Origin: Methanoperedens sp049303315 | GTDB lineage: Archaea; Halobacteriota; Methanosarcinia; Methanosarcinales; Methanoperedenaceae | NCBI GenBank assembly: GCA_049303315.1 | Contig: JBAQMZ010000029.1 | Coordinates: forward strand, 124,001-188,000 | Reading direction: 5' to 3' | Length of the DNA stretch: 64,000 nucleotides | Shown: positions 52,433-61,728 of the stretch, piece by piece | Layout of the letters: every line of letters starts with the position of its first letter | How positions within the stretch are numbered: the stretch's first letter is position 1 | The notes under the pieces: model-generated | Told to the model about the DNA's origin: nothing | The model's database searches: none | The model's input: only the letters and a program-made list of their open reading frames with translations | Translations under genes and position numbers: made by a program

Positions 52433-53275
52433 ATGATAATGATTACAGCGATTGTAACGATGATGGTTACTGCCATCATTTCTACAGTGGCGCGTTATGT
52501 TACATGGCAAATATCAGTTGTAGGTGACCCCTTCTACAGATTCATAATCTGGCATATACTATTATTTTCAATTGCACTTGCTATATTTCTGGACAGACGG
52601 CAGGGGTTCAAGAAAACAATCGGGATTGCAGGATATATTGCGCAAAAATATAATAAGACAAATAGAGAGGGCAAGATAAATGCAACAATGAATGCATACT
52701 ATGAGCATGCCCAAAAACCCAAGCTCCAAAAAGTATTGCTGCCAATCGCGATAACGTTATTCATAGCATATATTCTTTCAGCTCATTTGTTATTTTTTGC
52801 AATCGTCACTTCAGGTTCGATGGAGCCAACCTTTAAAAAAGGCGACCTTGTCTTTATGCAGAACATTTTTGTAAAACCTAAAGTCGGGGATATAATTATC
52901 TTTGAGGACCCACAAAAAAATGTTGTTTCAAATAAGCCGGTTACGGTCACCCACAGGATTATTGAGATACAGGGGGAGACGATACTAACAAAAGGAGATA
53001 ATAATCCCAGAGCTGATAGCTGGAAAATCAATAAAAAAGTGATAATAGGCAAAGCTTTTGTTCTGGGTTCAAATCCCACAGTCTTAAAAGATGTGGGAAA
53101 ATATTTCTTACTGGATTTCAGGACCGACCAATACACGGAGGAATACCTTGCTATAGCAAAGACTATCCAGAACATGAGAACCATGGGTCTAATGATATTC
53201 TTCGTATGTCTTGCAATGTATTTGTTCCTGTCAATAAGAGATTCACGTCCTTCAAGACATTTTAAAAGCAGGTAA
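52433..53275 (+). CDS. Archaeal signal peptidase I
   Basis: Membrane protease (S26B, Sec11-like) that cleaves signal peptides. The 280 residues have an N-terminal set of three helices. The catalytic core follows: Ser in SGSMEPTFKKGDLV, His in VTHRIIEI (His replaces the bacterial Lys), acidic residues in GDNNPRADSW, and a final transmembrane helix. Starts at 52433 or 52439 are equally possible. It directly precedes the ATPase-cytochrome unit, which encodes exported proteins. Confidence 0.88.
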   Translation: MIMITAIVTMMVTAIISTVARYVTWQISVVGDPFYRFIIWHILLFSIALAIFLDRRQGFKKTIGIAGYIAQKYNKTNREGKINATMNAYYEHAQKPKLQKVLLPIAITLFIAYILSAHLLFFAIVTSGSMEPTFKKGDLVFMQNIFVKPKVGDIIIFEDPQKNVVSNKPVTVTHRIIEIQGETILTKGDNNPRADSWKINKKVIIGKAFVLGSNPTVLKDVGKYFLLDFRTDQYTEEYLAIAKTIQNMRTMGLMIFFVCLAMYLFLSIRDSRPSRHFKSR

Positions 53276-53393
53276 AAATGATGAATCGATTTTTTTTCAT
53301 AAAGTATATAAACTATTCCAATAATTAATTTTAAAAATGATTTTGATCTTGAAGGTTTTGTAATAATATATAAATTAATAGAAGAGGTCGGAT

Positions 53394-54386
53394 TTGGCGA
53401 ATTTAGAAAAAATACTTGAACAATTAATAAGCAAACCAGAGTCGTATACTATCCAGAGGGATTCGCTCGATACGTATATTAAAAAACATAATATGTATCT
53501 CAATCCTTTCGCAGACAAGATTGTTGATGATAAGATGTTCATCAATAAAGATGAAATTGTCTGCAACAGGATAATGCGGGCTGCCAGGCACAACCAGTCA
53601 AGCCTGATGATATTAATAGGCCCTACAGGTTCAGGGAAGAGCGAAAATGCCGACTTTATCGTAAGAAACCTGCCTCCCGAGTTTATTTTCTGGTATAACC
53701 AGATGTATGGCCAGAGCTCGATACAGCTTGCTACATCGATAATTGGCGACCTTGACCCCAACTATCTGGCCCAATTATCCACAGCAGACAGGGAAATGAT
53801 TCTTGACATATATGATGATGTCTTAAAGGCGCTTGTTAAAAATAACAAGAAATTATTCTGCATATTCGACCAGGGGGAGCATTTCTCAAAAGATGCTTTT
53901 GAACTTATCACCAATTCCACCAATCCTTATTATGCAGCAAACAGGGCGTTTACGGGTTTGATCCTCGCAGTTCCGCGCTTTGAAAAACATATTGAAGAAT
54001 GGACTGAAAGTCTTGATACAATGTTAAGAAGGGCTCTTATACGCGAATATACCAGACCATTTACAGTTTCCCAGCGACTTGAATATATAATACGCGCCCT
54101 TGTTTCCAGTAAGAAAAGAAGCTATCATGAATTAATGAAAAAACGCGATTTTGACCCGTTCGATGAAGATGCTATTTTATATTTAATTGAAAAGAGCGAA
54201 GGGCACCCAAGTACTCTTAACAGTCTATGCTATATCTCACTTGAACTTGTGTCTTCAATTTCACCTGATGCAATCATAACAGAATCTATTGTTCAGGAAG
54301 CCTGGAATAAATTCCCGAATAAAACCATACATCACGAAGCTATAAATTGGTATAAAGAGAAAGGTCTATACCAGAAGCAAGACTAA
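53394..54386 (+). CDS. P-loop ATPase of a cell-surface/cytochrome gene unit
   Basis: A 330-residue soluble ATPase. Walker A is GPTGSGKSE at residues 76-84; the Walker B strand is KLFCIFDQGEHF (Asp159, with Gln-Gly instead of the usual Glu). The C-terminal part has an AAA/ORC-like lid (HPSTLNSLCYISLELV). The start is a TTG at 53394 preceded by GAGGT. It is 3 bases from the next gene, so all four genes to 58011 form one operon. It does not match secretion ATPases (no Asp/His boxes). Function unknown. Confidence 0.75.
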   Translation: MANLEKILEQLISKPESYTIQRDSLDTYIKKHNMYLNPFADKIVDDKMFINKDEIVCNRIMRAARHNQSSLMILIGPTGSGKSENADFIVRNLPPEFIFWYNQMYGQSSIQLATSIIGDLDPNYLAQLSTADREMILDIYDDVLKALVKNNKKLFCIFDQGEHFSKDAFELITNSTNPYYAANRAFTGLILAVPRFEKHIEEWTESLDTMLRRALIREYTRPFTVSQRLEYIIRALVSSKKRSYHELMKKRDFDPFDEDAILYLIEKSEGHPSTLNSLCYISLELVSSISPDAIITESIVQEAWNKFPNKTIHHEAINWYKEKGLYQKQD

Positions 54387-54389
54387 AAG

Positions 54390-55661
54390 ATGCCAGCAAT
54401 GGAAAAAGATAACGCACGCTATTCAAGCAAAAGAATTAATATCGATTCATTATTAAAAAAAGAAGAAGCTTATGTAAGTAAGAAACTGGATTTGAATAGC
54501 CTGCTTGGGGCACCTGAATCTTTAAGAACCCGGGTTTCACACCCGGTTCATGCACAGGAAAAGACGGTCAGGCACCTCTCGCCCGGTGAATATATAGTCG
54601 TAATAAGCATGATCCTTACCTCTATATATCTGCTGGTTACATCATTTTTCCCTCTTGTATACAATATTGTCACATCTTTTGAACCTATAAATTTCCTGAT
54701 GAATTTACTATACTTCATTCTGGGAATCGGAAGCCTCGCTGGCGCTTTTTTAGTACTTAAAAAGGGGACGCATCTTGAACATATAGCAGACGATACCTTC
54801 GATGAAGTGGTTTATAAACGCCTTGAGCCTGTATTGCGTGATGTGGCAGATGTTCAGGTAGGACTGACCGATGTTCATTCCCAACTGGAAATGATGAACC
54901 TGAATCTTGAAAAAATAGGAAAGGTCAAAGAAACGGTAACCCGGGAAATCCCCCAAGAAGCTGCGCCGGCCCAGACCTCGATGTATATCAAATACATCGT
55001 ATTAATCAATATCACACTCGCCACATTTTTATTCATGCTGCAATACCCGCTGGAATATATTCCCTATGCAGTTACCATAGTGTATATTGTCTGGTGGGCA
55101 GTAATAACCGCCGAATTCAAGCTCTGGAATGTGGAATCAGTATGGATGTGGGTTTTTGGTCCGATTTTAGTACTTCCGGTGTATACGATTATAATGAACG
55201 CCTATCTGCGTGATTACCAGATGTTCGGCTCATTGTTCATCGGGCTTGTCGTTTATGTTTTCATATATTATTCATGGTGTTCCAATATGGTACGGGGTGT
55301 GCTCCCTCTTGACCTTCATATAGCTCTGGCGGAATTAAAAAAGAAACTTAAAGAAAAACCTGAGGAAGAACCGAAAAAACCCAGTATTTCAATGCCACGT
55401 ATTGAATTGAAAATGCCTTTTAAATTTAATTTATACCATCTTGGAATTTCAATGGTAATCGGGTCAATTGTTCTATTCGCTTCTGCCTGGTTCGGTTTTT
55501 CTATAGAGCACAATTTAATACCCAATGTCTCGTGGAAAAACTTTGGTTTGAATGAGTTTACGTGGAAACCTCTATATTCCTATGCTTTAACCCTCTCAGG
55601 TATGCTTTTCCTCGGATTGGGTTTCAGGATATTGTTGAAATTCCGGAGGAGCCAGTATTGA
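54390..55661 (+). CDS. Polytopic membrane protein of the same unit
   Basis: A 423-residue protein with about eight transmembrane helices. Two lie at residues about 65-118, four at about 205-300 and two at about 350-415. Between the first sets is a coiled-coil-like soluble part (DVADVQVGLTDVHSQLEMMN). The cytoplasmic N-terminus holds two similar short motifs, INIDSLLKKEE and LDLNSLLGAPE, which could bind a partner such as the ATPase. The stop overlaps the next gene's start (TTGA). No known family was recognised. Confidence 0.75.
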   Translation: MPAMEKDNARYSSKRINIDSLLKKEEAYVSKKLDLNSLLGAPESLRTRVSHPVHAQEKTVRHLSPGEYIVVISMILTSIYLLVTSFFPLVYNIVTSFEPINFLMNLLYFILGIGSLAGAFLVLKKGTHLEHIADDTFDEVVYKRLEPVLRDVADVQVGLTDVHSQLEMMNLNLEKIGKVKETVTREIPQEAAPAQTSMYIKYIVLINITLATFLFMLQYPLEYIPYAVTIVYIVWWAVITAEFKLWNVESVWMWVFGPILVLPVYTIIMNAYLRDYQMFGSLFIGLVVYVFIYYSWCSNMVRGVLPLDLHIALAELKKKLKEKPEEEPKKPSISMPRIELKMPFKFNLYHLGISMVIGSIVLFASAWFGFSIEHNLIPNVSWKNFGLNEFTWKPLYSYALTLSGMLFLGLGFRILLKFRRSQY

Positions 55662-57391
55662 AGAGACTCATTATCTTAATCATTTTTTTATTATTATGGC
55701 CCGCCGTTTGCGCGGCTGAAAAAATAAACGGCCTGGATGTTGAATGGGAATCCGGGACATCATATACCCTTAGCTGGACGAATCCCACGGTCACACGAGG
55801 CGATTATGTAATACGGGTTTTTGATTTTGACTGGAAGGGAAATGCGATAGTATCAGTTACGAGAAAAGGCGTGACCCAGAACGGGATATTATCTGACCAT
55901 GGTGAAAACTTAGTTTTGGATTTTACAGGAAATAGCACCACTTTCCAGGGAATCCTGATTGGTATGGGAGATGTTTCAAAATATGAAATCACCGCAACCC
56001 CCCCGATTAATGTTGGCACATTCCCATGCTGCCCGCAGGCCACTATCAGTATAGCGCTTTCAAAAGATCTTACCCAAAAAAAACCGGTATTGGAGGTAGT
56101 TCTGACACCCAACTGGGATGGCAGTCTGGGTAAAACATCCGATATGGATATTGAAATCAAAAATACTGGCGATGCAGATCTTTCCAGTGGCAATGTTACG
56201 ATAAATTTAGGCGGCTTAATACCTGCCAATGATAGGCAATTGTCAGATAATACATTAACATATAATCCCAAGAAAGGTATAGTGACCAGAGGATGGAATA
56301 CCCCGCTTTTAGGGGGGAATTCGTATTCTTTTAATCTATCGGTAAAGTCACCAATCCCGCCGAATAAAACATCCTTTACGATTTCAGTACAGAGTTATTT
56401 TAAGGATTCAACAGGTAATCTGTATTCTGCAACGAAGTCCGAAACCGTCTCCCTTACCCCTACTTTCAGTTTAAAGAAATCAATAAGCCAGTATTCGATT
56501 ATTGGAGAACGGTCATATGGGGATATCGATAAATTCTTCGCTCTTGGTAATGTGACTGTTGTAAATTTAAATGTTGCGAACACGCAAAGCTATTCATTAA
56601 AATCGGTGACTCTAACGGATACCGTGATGAATGATTTTGATTTAATAAACGATTCCATAGCCCCAACAAAAGATTTTAAATTAATAAATAATAATACATT
56701 GCAGTGGGTTTTTGACCTTAATTCAAGTGAATCGAGAGAATTTAAATATCATTTAACCCCCCGGAAAATAGGGAGTTTTACGACGCCTGCCGCTGTGGCG
56801 CAGTGGAATGCATGGGGAGTTACCGGAAAAGCTTCTTCGAACACGCCTTCAACACGGGTATATGGTGTTTATGTGGTAGTGACAAGGAAAACTGATAAAA
56901 CCAATCCAAAGTTGAACGAAAGCCTGAAGGTAATAACGACATTGGAGAATATAGGCGACTTTCCTGCGGGGTTAAATGCAACGGATATTCTTCCGAAAAA
57001 TACCACATTCATTTCAGGAACCACGACCTTCAGCGGTTATTTGTACCCCAAGTCCGGACCTGTTTTTTTCAATTATAATTTATCCGTTGATAAACCGGGT
57101 GATCTGGAATTGCCATCACCTGTAATCACTTTCTGGAAAAAAGATTATGAAGGGTCATTCGGTGTAATACCCGGCAATAAAATCACGGTCATCGAGCCGT
57201 CTCTGGTCTTACCCGAGTCTGCCAATTCAGGACAGACCAATATCTCCCAGGCTCCTACTGCCACACCCATCCCCAAGAGTTTGCTTGATATCATAGACGA
57301 GAAGGTTCCCTGGCTTGAAGGCGCTGTCCCGATAATCATGTTAATTGTTGCTATTATTTTAATGCTTGCGCTGCACGTTATCAACAGGTAA
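55658..57391 (+). CDS. Exported surface protein with C-terminal membrane anchor
   Basis: Starting at a TTG at 55658 (preceded by GGAGGAGCC and overlapping the previous stop), the product is 577 residues. It has a signal peptide (LKRLIILIIFLLLWPAVCA), several beta-sandwich domains, and one C-terminal helix. The later repeats resemble CARDB/DUF11-type or COG1361 S-layer-related domains (DIEIKNTGDADLSSGNVTIN, then LKVITTLENIGDFPAGLNAT). A longer frame from 55562 lacks a sensible N-terminus. Likely an outside-facing scaffold for the cytochrome encoded next. Confidence 0.75.
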   Translation: MKRLIILIIFLLLWPAVCAAEKINGLDVEWESGTSYTLSWTNPTVTRGDYVIRVFDFDWKGNAIVSVTRKGVTQNGILSDHGENLVLDFTGNSTTFQGILIGMGDVSKYEITATPPINVGTFPCCPQATISIALSKDLTQKKPVLEVVLTPNWDGSLGKTSDMDIEIKNTGDADLSSGNVTINLGGLIPANDRQLSDNTLTYNPKKGIVTRGWNTPLLGGNSYSFNLSVKSPIPPNKTSFTISVQSYFKDSTGNLYSATKSETVSLTPTFSLKKSISQYSIIGERSYGDIDKFFALGNVTVVNLNVANTQSYSLKSVTLTDTVMNDFDLINDSIAPTKDFKLINNNTLQWVFDLNSSESREFKYHLTPRKIGSFTTPAAVAQWNAWGVTGKASSNTPSTRVYGVYVVVTRKTDKTNPKLNESLKVITTLENIGDFPAGLNATDILPKNTTFISGTTTFSGYLYPKSGPVFFNYNLSVDKPGDLELPSPVITFWKKDYEGSFGVIPGNKITVIEPSLVLPESANSGQTNISQAPTATPIPKSLLDIIDEKVPWLEGAVPIIMLIVAIILMLALHVINR

Positions 57392-57393
57392 TC

Positions 57394-58011
57394 ATGAAAG
57401 CAGAGACTATTATCGTTTTAGCGGTTCTGGTGGTATTCGGACTTATTGCAGGCATACTATTCTCTGTTTATTCGCATGATAGGCAATTGAATATTAAATC
57501 TGATAAAACTTTAAAATCTGCCGATGAAGCGTATGCCGATGGGGAAAGCCAGGTCTCGAACTTTACGAAGCTGGTTTCAAATGGAAAGAATATTTGTGAA
57601 GGATGCCATCTTTCAGGAAAGAAAATCTATCCCCAGGCATATGAGGTAAAACAGCATATGGAAGGGGGCGCTTATTGCCTCGAATGCCATACGATTGACC
57701 ATAATGTCCATCCCATGAGCCCGAGAGATAAGAACGTGACCTGCGAAAGATGCCATGGGTCGGTATCCCCGCAGAAGCCTGCATTTCGCGATGGCACCAT
57801 ATCATGTGCAGAATGCCATGATTTCCCTGACCCGCTAAAGCCCAGCAATGGTAATCTTATTGTGATACACCGCGAGAGAAATGTGGATTGTATAAAATGC
57901 CATCTGGACTCATCCGACTTTTGCTTAAAATGCCATACTGAAATCAAGAGCGATGATAAATGGACAAAAAGGCTCACTCATTTCAATACGATTGTGAAGA
58001 CGGCTCAATGA
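57394..58011 (+). CDS. Membrane-anchored hexaheme c-type cytochrome
   Basis: A 205-residue protein with an N-terminal membrane anchor (residues 5-27) and six CxxCH heme-binding motifs with first cysteines at 68, 95, 117, 138, 166 and 177. Extra histidines (for example HNVHPMSP, QHME) can serve as second ligands. The N-anchored, NapC/NrfH-like layout suits electron exchange between membrane quinones or phenazines and outer-surface carriers. It follows the surface-protein gene by 2 bases. Partner unknown. Confidence 0.9.
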   Translation: MKAETIIVLAVLVVFGLIAGILFSVYSHDRQLNIKSDKTLKSADEAYADGESQVSNFTKLVSNGKNICEGCHLSGKKIYPQAYEVKQHMEGGAYCLECHTIDHNVHPMSPRDKNVTCERCHGSVSPQKPAFRDGTISCAECHDFPDPLKPSNGNLIVIHRERNVDCIKCHLDSSDFCLKCHTEIKSDDKWTKRLTHFNTIVKTAQ

Positions 58012-58048
58012 ATTTGCTGTTAAATATTTGATAAGAATTTCCACAATG

Positions 58049-58095
58049 CTTATATATAATGAACATAATCGTACATCAATGTACTAAAATGTACA
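58049..58095 (+). promoter_or_regulatory. trp promoter with three TRP-box-like sites
   Basis: CTTATATATAAT at 58049-58060 is the TATA box. CGTACA (58070), TGTACT (58080) and TGTACA (58090) begin exactly 10 bp apart, so they lie on one face of the helix and cover the expected start of transcription. TGTACA is the box bound by the tryptophan repressor TrpY in Methanothermobacter. Tryptophan-dependent repression of trpCBA is a good inference. Confidence 0.65.
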
Positions 58096-58111
58096 ATTTA
58101 ATAAGATATTT

Positions 58112-58870
58112 ATGCACCAGATAATCAATGAAATAATAGAATCAACAAAAAAGAGGATTCCGCTTATCACGGATTATCAAAAAAAGAATATGACAGCGCG
58201 GAATTTCCGCAAAAGCATTGAGGCTATAAAACAGGAAAACCGGATTCCGATAATTGCAGAAGTGAAACCTTCATCCCCTACAAGATTTATCAGGAATGTG
58301 ACCCCGGAAGATGCAGCCGGGATTGCAATGCAGATGGAAGCAGGCGGCGCGGCGGCGATATCCGTTCTGACGGAGCCCCACTTTTTCAAAGGAAGCCTTG
58401 AGAACTTAAAAACCGTCAGGAATGCTGTAAAAATCCCTGTTTTGAGAAAGGATTTTATTATAGATAAAGCCCAGATTCATGAAGTAGAATGCGATTTGCT
58501 CCTGTTGATTGCAGGGATTCTCGGCGATAAACTGGCTGATTTTGTGGATGAGACCCTGTCGTCAGGGCGCGAACCACTTGTCGAAGTGCATAACGAAAAA
58601 GAACTTGAAAATGCCCTTTCCACAGGAACTAATATAATCGGGATAAACAACAGGGACCTCACCACGATGAAAGTTGACATTACCACGACTGAAAAGCTGG
58701 CGCAGCTTATCAGTGGCAGGATAATTATCAGCGAAAGCGGGATATCGAGCCGCGAGGATGCCGTCCGCATGATAGATGCCGGCGCAGATGCTATTCTTGT
58801 AGGAGCATCTATTATGCAGGGAAATATTTACGATAAAACATACGAATTAGTACATGCATTGGACAGGTAA
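58112..58870 (+). CDS. trpC: Indole-3-glycerol phosphate synthase
   Basis: Ring-closing enzyme of tryptophan synthesis, a 252-residue (beta/alpha)8 barrel. Motifs: IPIIAEVKPSSPTRF (catalytic Lys), ISVLTEPHFFKGS, VLRKDFIID, IIGINNRDLTT and IIISESGISSRED. The start is the ATG at 58112. It is 15 bases from trpB. Other trp genes (trpE, G, D, F) are not in the window. Confidence 0.95.
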   Translation: MHQIINEIIESTKKRIPLITDYQKKNMTARNFRKSIEAIKQENRIPIIAEVKPSSPTRFIRNVTPEDAAGIAMQMEAGGAAAISVLTEPHFFKGSLENLKTVRNAVKIPVLRKDFIIDKAQIHEVECDLLLLIAGILGDKLADFVDETLSSGREPLVEVHNEKELENALSTGTNIIGINNRDLTTMKVDITTTEKLAQLISGRIIISESGISSREDAVRMIDAGADAILVGASIMQGNIYDKTYELVHALDR

Positions 58871-58885
58871 AAACTGGGAAAAGAT

Positions 58886-60073
58886 ATGAAACAGGAATTG
58901 AAACAAACCAAATTCGGCAAATACGGCGGGCAGTTCGTACCTGAGGTATTGATGCCTGCCATCGAGGAATTGACAGAACAATACGAGAAATACAAAGACG
59001 ACCCTGTTTTTAATAAGGAACTGGACTATTACCTGCGGGATTTTGCAGGACGCCCTTCTCCTTTATATTTCGCAAAGCACATCAGCAGGGAATACGGCGT
59101 CAGGATTTACTTAAAACGCGAAGACCTTATCCACGGCGGCGCGCATAAATTGAATAATACACTCGGGCAGGCGCTCCTCACCAGATATATGGGGAAAAAA
59201 AGGATTATCGCTGAAACAGGGGCCGGCCAGCACGGCACAGCCTGCGCAATGGCAGGCGCGGCTTTCGGCATCAAAACCGAGGTTTACATGGGCGCCAGGG
59301 ATACGGTGCGCCAGCGCATGAATGTTTACAGGATGGAATTGATGGGGGCAAAGGTCATACCGGTTAAAAGCGGCTCGCAGACCTTGAAAGATGCTATCAA
59401 TGAGGCGATGCGCGACTGGGCTGCCAATGTCGAGACCACCCATTATATGATAGGCTCCGTGGTCGGCCCGCATCCTTATCCCATGATGGTACGGGATTTC
59501 CAGAGCGTCATAGGAAAAGAAGTCCGCACGCAGATTATGGATAAGGAGGGAAGATTCCCGGATTCTATTGTTGCATGTACGGGCGGAGGCAGCAATGCCA
59601 TGGGGATTTTTTATCCTTTCATCGGGGATGATGTTGACCTCTTCGCCGTGGAAGCGGGCGGAAGCGGTATGAAAGTAACCGAGAAGGAGGCGCTCCACTC
59701 GGCGACCTTATGTACAGGTGAAGAGGGTATTCTTCACGGGATGCACACGAAGGTTCTCCAGAATAAGTACGGGCAGATACTTGAATCAAGCTCGATTGCT
59801 GCGGGTCTTGATTACGCCGGTGTCGGTCCTGAGCTTGCATATCTTGCTGATATCGGAAGAATCAAGCCACGCAATTCCATGGACAGCGAAGCGCTCGATG
59901 CGTTCCATGACCTTTGCAGGCTTGAAGGCATCATTCCTGCGCTTGAATCTTCGCATGCCCTGGCATATGTCAAGAAGGCTGCATCATCCGGGGAGCTCGG
60001 TGATATTGTTGTAATTAATATTTCAGGAAGAGGCGACAAAGACCTTGAGACCGTGATGGGGATGAAAAAATGA
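58886..60073 (+). CDS. trpB: Tryptophan synthase beta subunit
   Basis: PLP enzyme joining indole and serine. The 395 residues are of the TrpB1 type, which works with TrpA: GKYGGQFVPEVLMPA at the start, the PLP-binding lysine in GGAHKLNNTLGQ, GAGQHGTACA, and the phosphate loop CTGGGSNAMG. Overlaps trpA by 4 bases (ATGA). Confidence 0.96.
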   Translation: MKQELKQTKFGKYGGQFVPEVLMPAIEELTEQYEKYKDDPVFNKELDYYLRDFAGRPSPLYFAKHISREYGVRIYLKREDLIHGGAHKLNNTLGQALLTRYMGKKRIIAETGAGQHGTACAMAGAAFGIKTEVYMGARDTVRQRMNVYRMELMGAKVIPVKSGSQTLKDAINEAMRDWAANVETTHYMIGSVVGPHPYPMMVRDFQSVIGKEVRTQIMDKEGRFPDSIVACTGGGSNAMGIFYPFIGDDVDLFAVEAGGSGMKVTEKEALHSATLCTGEEGILHGMHTKVLQNKYGQILESSSIAAGLDYAGVGPELAYLADIGRIKPRNSMDSEALDAFHDLCRLEGIIPALESSHALAYVKKAASSGELGDIVVINISGRGDKDLETVMGMKK

Positions 60074-60855
60074 AGATAAGTGATAAGTTCAATGAGCTAA
60101 AGAAGAAAAAAGAGGGCGCATTAATCGCTTACATCTGCGCCGGAGACCCCACACCAGAGGCTACGAAGGAATACGTAACCGCACTTGTAAGGGGCGGCGC
60201 CGATATTATTGAACTCGGGCTTCCCTTCTCAGACCCCACCGCAGACGGACCCACCATCCAGGCCGGGATTGAGCGCGCGCTCAATGGCGGTATGACGCCG
60301 GATATTTATTTTAAGATTGTCGGTTCCCTTAAGGTCCATATCCCGCTTGTGGTAATGACTTACTACAACCTTATTTTCAAAAGGGGCCTTGAAAAATTCG
60401 TGAAGGACTGCGTGGCTTCAGGAATTTCAGGTATTATCGTTCCCGACCTCGCGGCTGAGGAATCCGGTGACCTTGCAGGCTTTTGCAAACAATATGATGT
60501 CGACCTCATTTTCCTTGTGGCCCCCACAACCACGGAGTCGAGGATGAAAAGGATACTGGCAGAGGGAACGGGGTTCATCTATCTTGTGGCGCGCATGGGT
60601 GTTACAGGGGCGCGGAAGGATGTCGCAGCTTCAACGCGCGAACTGGTTGAAAGGGTGAAGACCGAAACGCCTAAAGCAGTCGGATTCGGGATATCGAACG
60701 GCAAACAGGCTTCTGAAATCATACGCACAGGTGCGGACGGGGTGATAGTGGGGTCTGCGTTTGTGGATATTATTGCAGGTGGGAAGGATGTTCCAGAGAG
60801 GCTTGAGGCGCTGGCGCGGGAGTTGAAGGATGGGATAAGAGCGGCGCGGGGATAA
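60070..60855 (+). CDS. trpA: Tryptophan synthase alpha subunit
   Basis: Releases indole from indole-3-glycerol phosphate. The 261-residue barrel has LIAYICAGDPTPE, the catalytic Glu in IIELGLPFSDPTADGPTIQ, YYNLIFKRGLEKF, VPDLAAEE and GFGISNGKQASEI. Last gene of the trpCBA operon. Confidence 0.95.
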   Translation: MKISDKFNELKKKKEGALIAYICAGDPTPEATKEYVTALVRGGADIIELGLPFSDPTADGPTIQAGIERALNGGMTPDIYFKIVGSLKVHIPLVVMTYYNLIFKRGLEKFVKDCVASGISGIIVPDLAAEESGDLAGFCKQYDVDLIFLVAPTTTESRMKRILAEGTGFIYLVARMGVTGARKDVAASTRELVERVKTETPKAVGFGISNGKQASEIIRTGADGVIVGSAFVDIIAGGKDVPERLEALARELKDGIRAARG

Positions 60856-60967
60856 AACCCCTGCCGAAGCTTGTGGAATAGAGGTTGAGAGGTTGTGGGA
60901 GATAACAAATGACTAACACTGATTCAGAATGCAAGTCATCAAACTGTTAATAGTGAGAAATGATTCA

Positions 60968-61210
60968 TTAAATTCTTACTTTTTTCTCAAACTCCCAATG
61001 GTCGCCTTTCCATTGCTTTTTATATCCTGCTTCTCTAATAAGTTTCCTCATTCCATTTGATATCTCATCCCAATGATTAAACATTTTACGACCTATCTCC
61101 GTTTCACCATTACCAAAAAATACTAAAGTTCCTCTTGCTTCTTGGTCAACAGTCCCTCCTTCAAATAGATAAATCCTAAAGCCTAATGTTTTAAATTCTT
61201 TCTTGGGCAT
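60968..61210 (-). CDS. Hypothetical 80-residue protein
   Basis: A small basic protein (KEFKTLGFRIYLFEGG, FNHWDEISNGMRKLI, KKQWKGDHWEFEKK). No family was recognised. It is AT-rich, stands alone in the gap between trpA and a vapBC pair, and no clear ribosome site is seen. The 284 bases upstream of it (61211-61494) hold only AT-rich promoter-like sequence. Confidence 0.5.
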   Translation of the reverse strand: MPKKEFKTLGFRIYLFEGGTVDQEARGTLVFFGNGETEIGRKMFNHWDEISNGMRKLIREAGYKKQWKGDHWEFEKKVRI

Positions 61211-61494
61211 ATTTGTATCACCTATGCCTAAGTGTACGATTATTACTACTAATATTTTTTCATAAATTATATTTTATATCAGACGAAATTGACAGCAAGA
61301 CGAATCGGTTGAAGATTTGAAAGAATTCCTATCTCTATTCCCTCAATAGCATTTTGAACGTACCGTCAAACGATTTTTGACTAGGTGTCGTAGCAAACAC
61401 AGACTTGATAGAACCTTTTATCAGGAAATAATATATAGCATTCAGATATAATGTTATACATTCCACTAAAATTGACTTATAGAGGAAAACTGCA

Positions 61495-61728
61495 ATGCAA
61501 ACCGTACACGCAATCTACAAAGGAAAAACCTTCCACCTCAAACAACCTTTAGACCTGAAACCCGGTCAGGAAGTGGAACTTATAATAAAAGAGTTGGAGC
61601 CTGCCGAAAAAGACCCGTCATTTGATTTAGCATCCTTGGCAGTTGAAACAGGGGTAACCGACCTTGCAGTAGAGCATAACCATTATCTGTACGGCACTCC
61701 AAAGCGCGGTAAAAAGAATGCCAAATAA
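61495..61728 (+). CDS. vapB: DUF104-type antitoxin (VapB-like)
   Basis: A 77-residue protein beginning MQTVHAIYKGKTFHLKQPLDLKPGQEV-like (AF2212/DUF104 beta-barrel pattern: a short strand, then P-x-L-x-L-K-P-G-x-E-V), with a C-terminal tail LYGTPKRGKK that would bind the toxin. It overlaps the PIN gene by 11 bases. GAGGAAAAC lies before the ATG. Not part of the repeat-flanked array at 40-43 kb. Confidence 0.8.
   Translation: MQTVHAIYKGKTFHLKQPLDLKPGQEVELIIKELEPAEKDPSFDLASLAVETGVTDLAVEHNHYLYGTPKRGKKNAK

Noticed and set aside
61290..61361. Gene fragment in the gap before the third vapBC pair
   Set aside because: A 16-codon open stretch ending in TAG looks protein-like but is too short to identify and is preceded by an in-frame stop.
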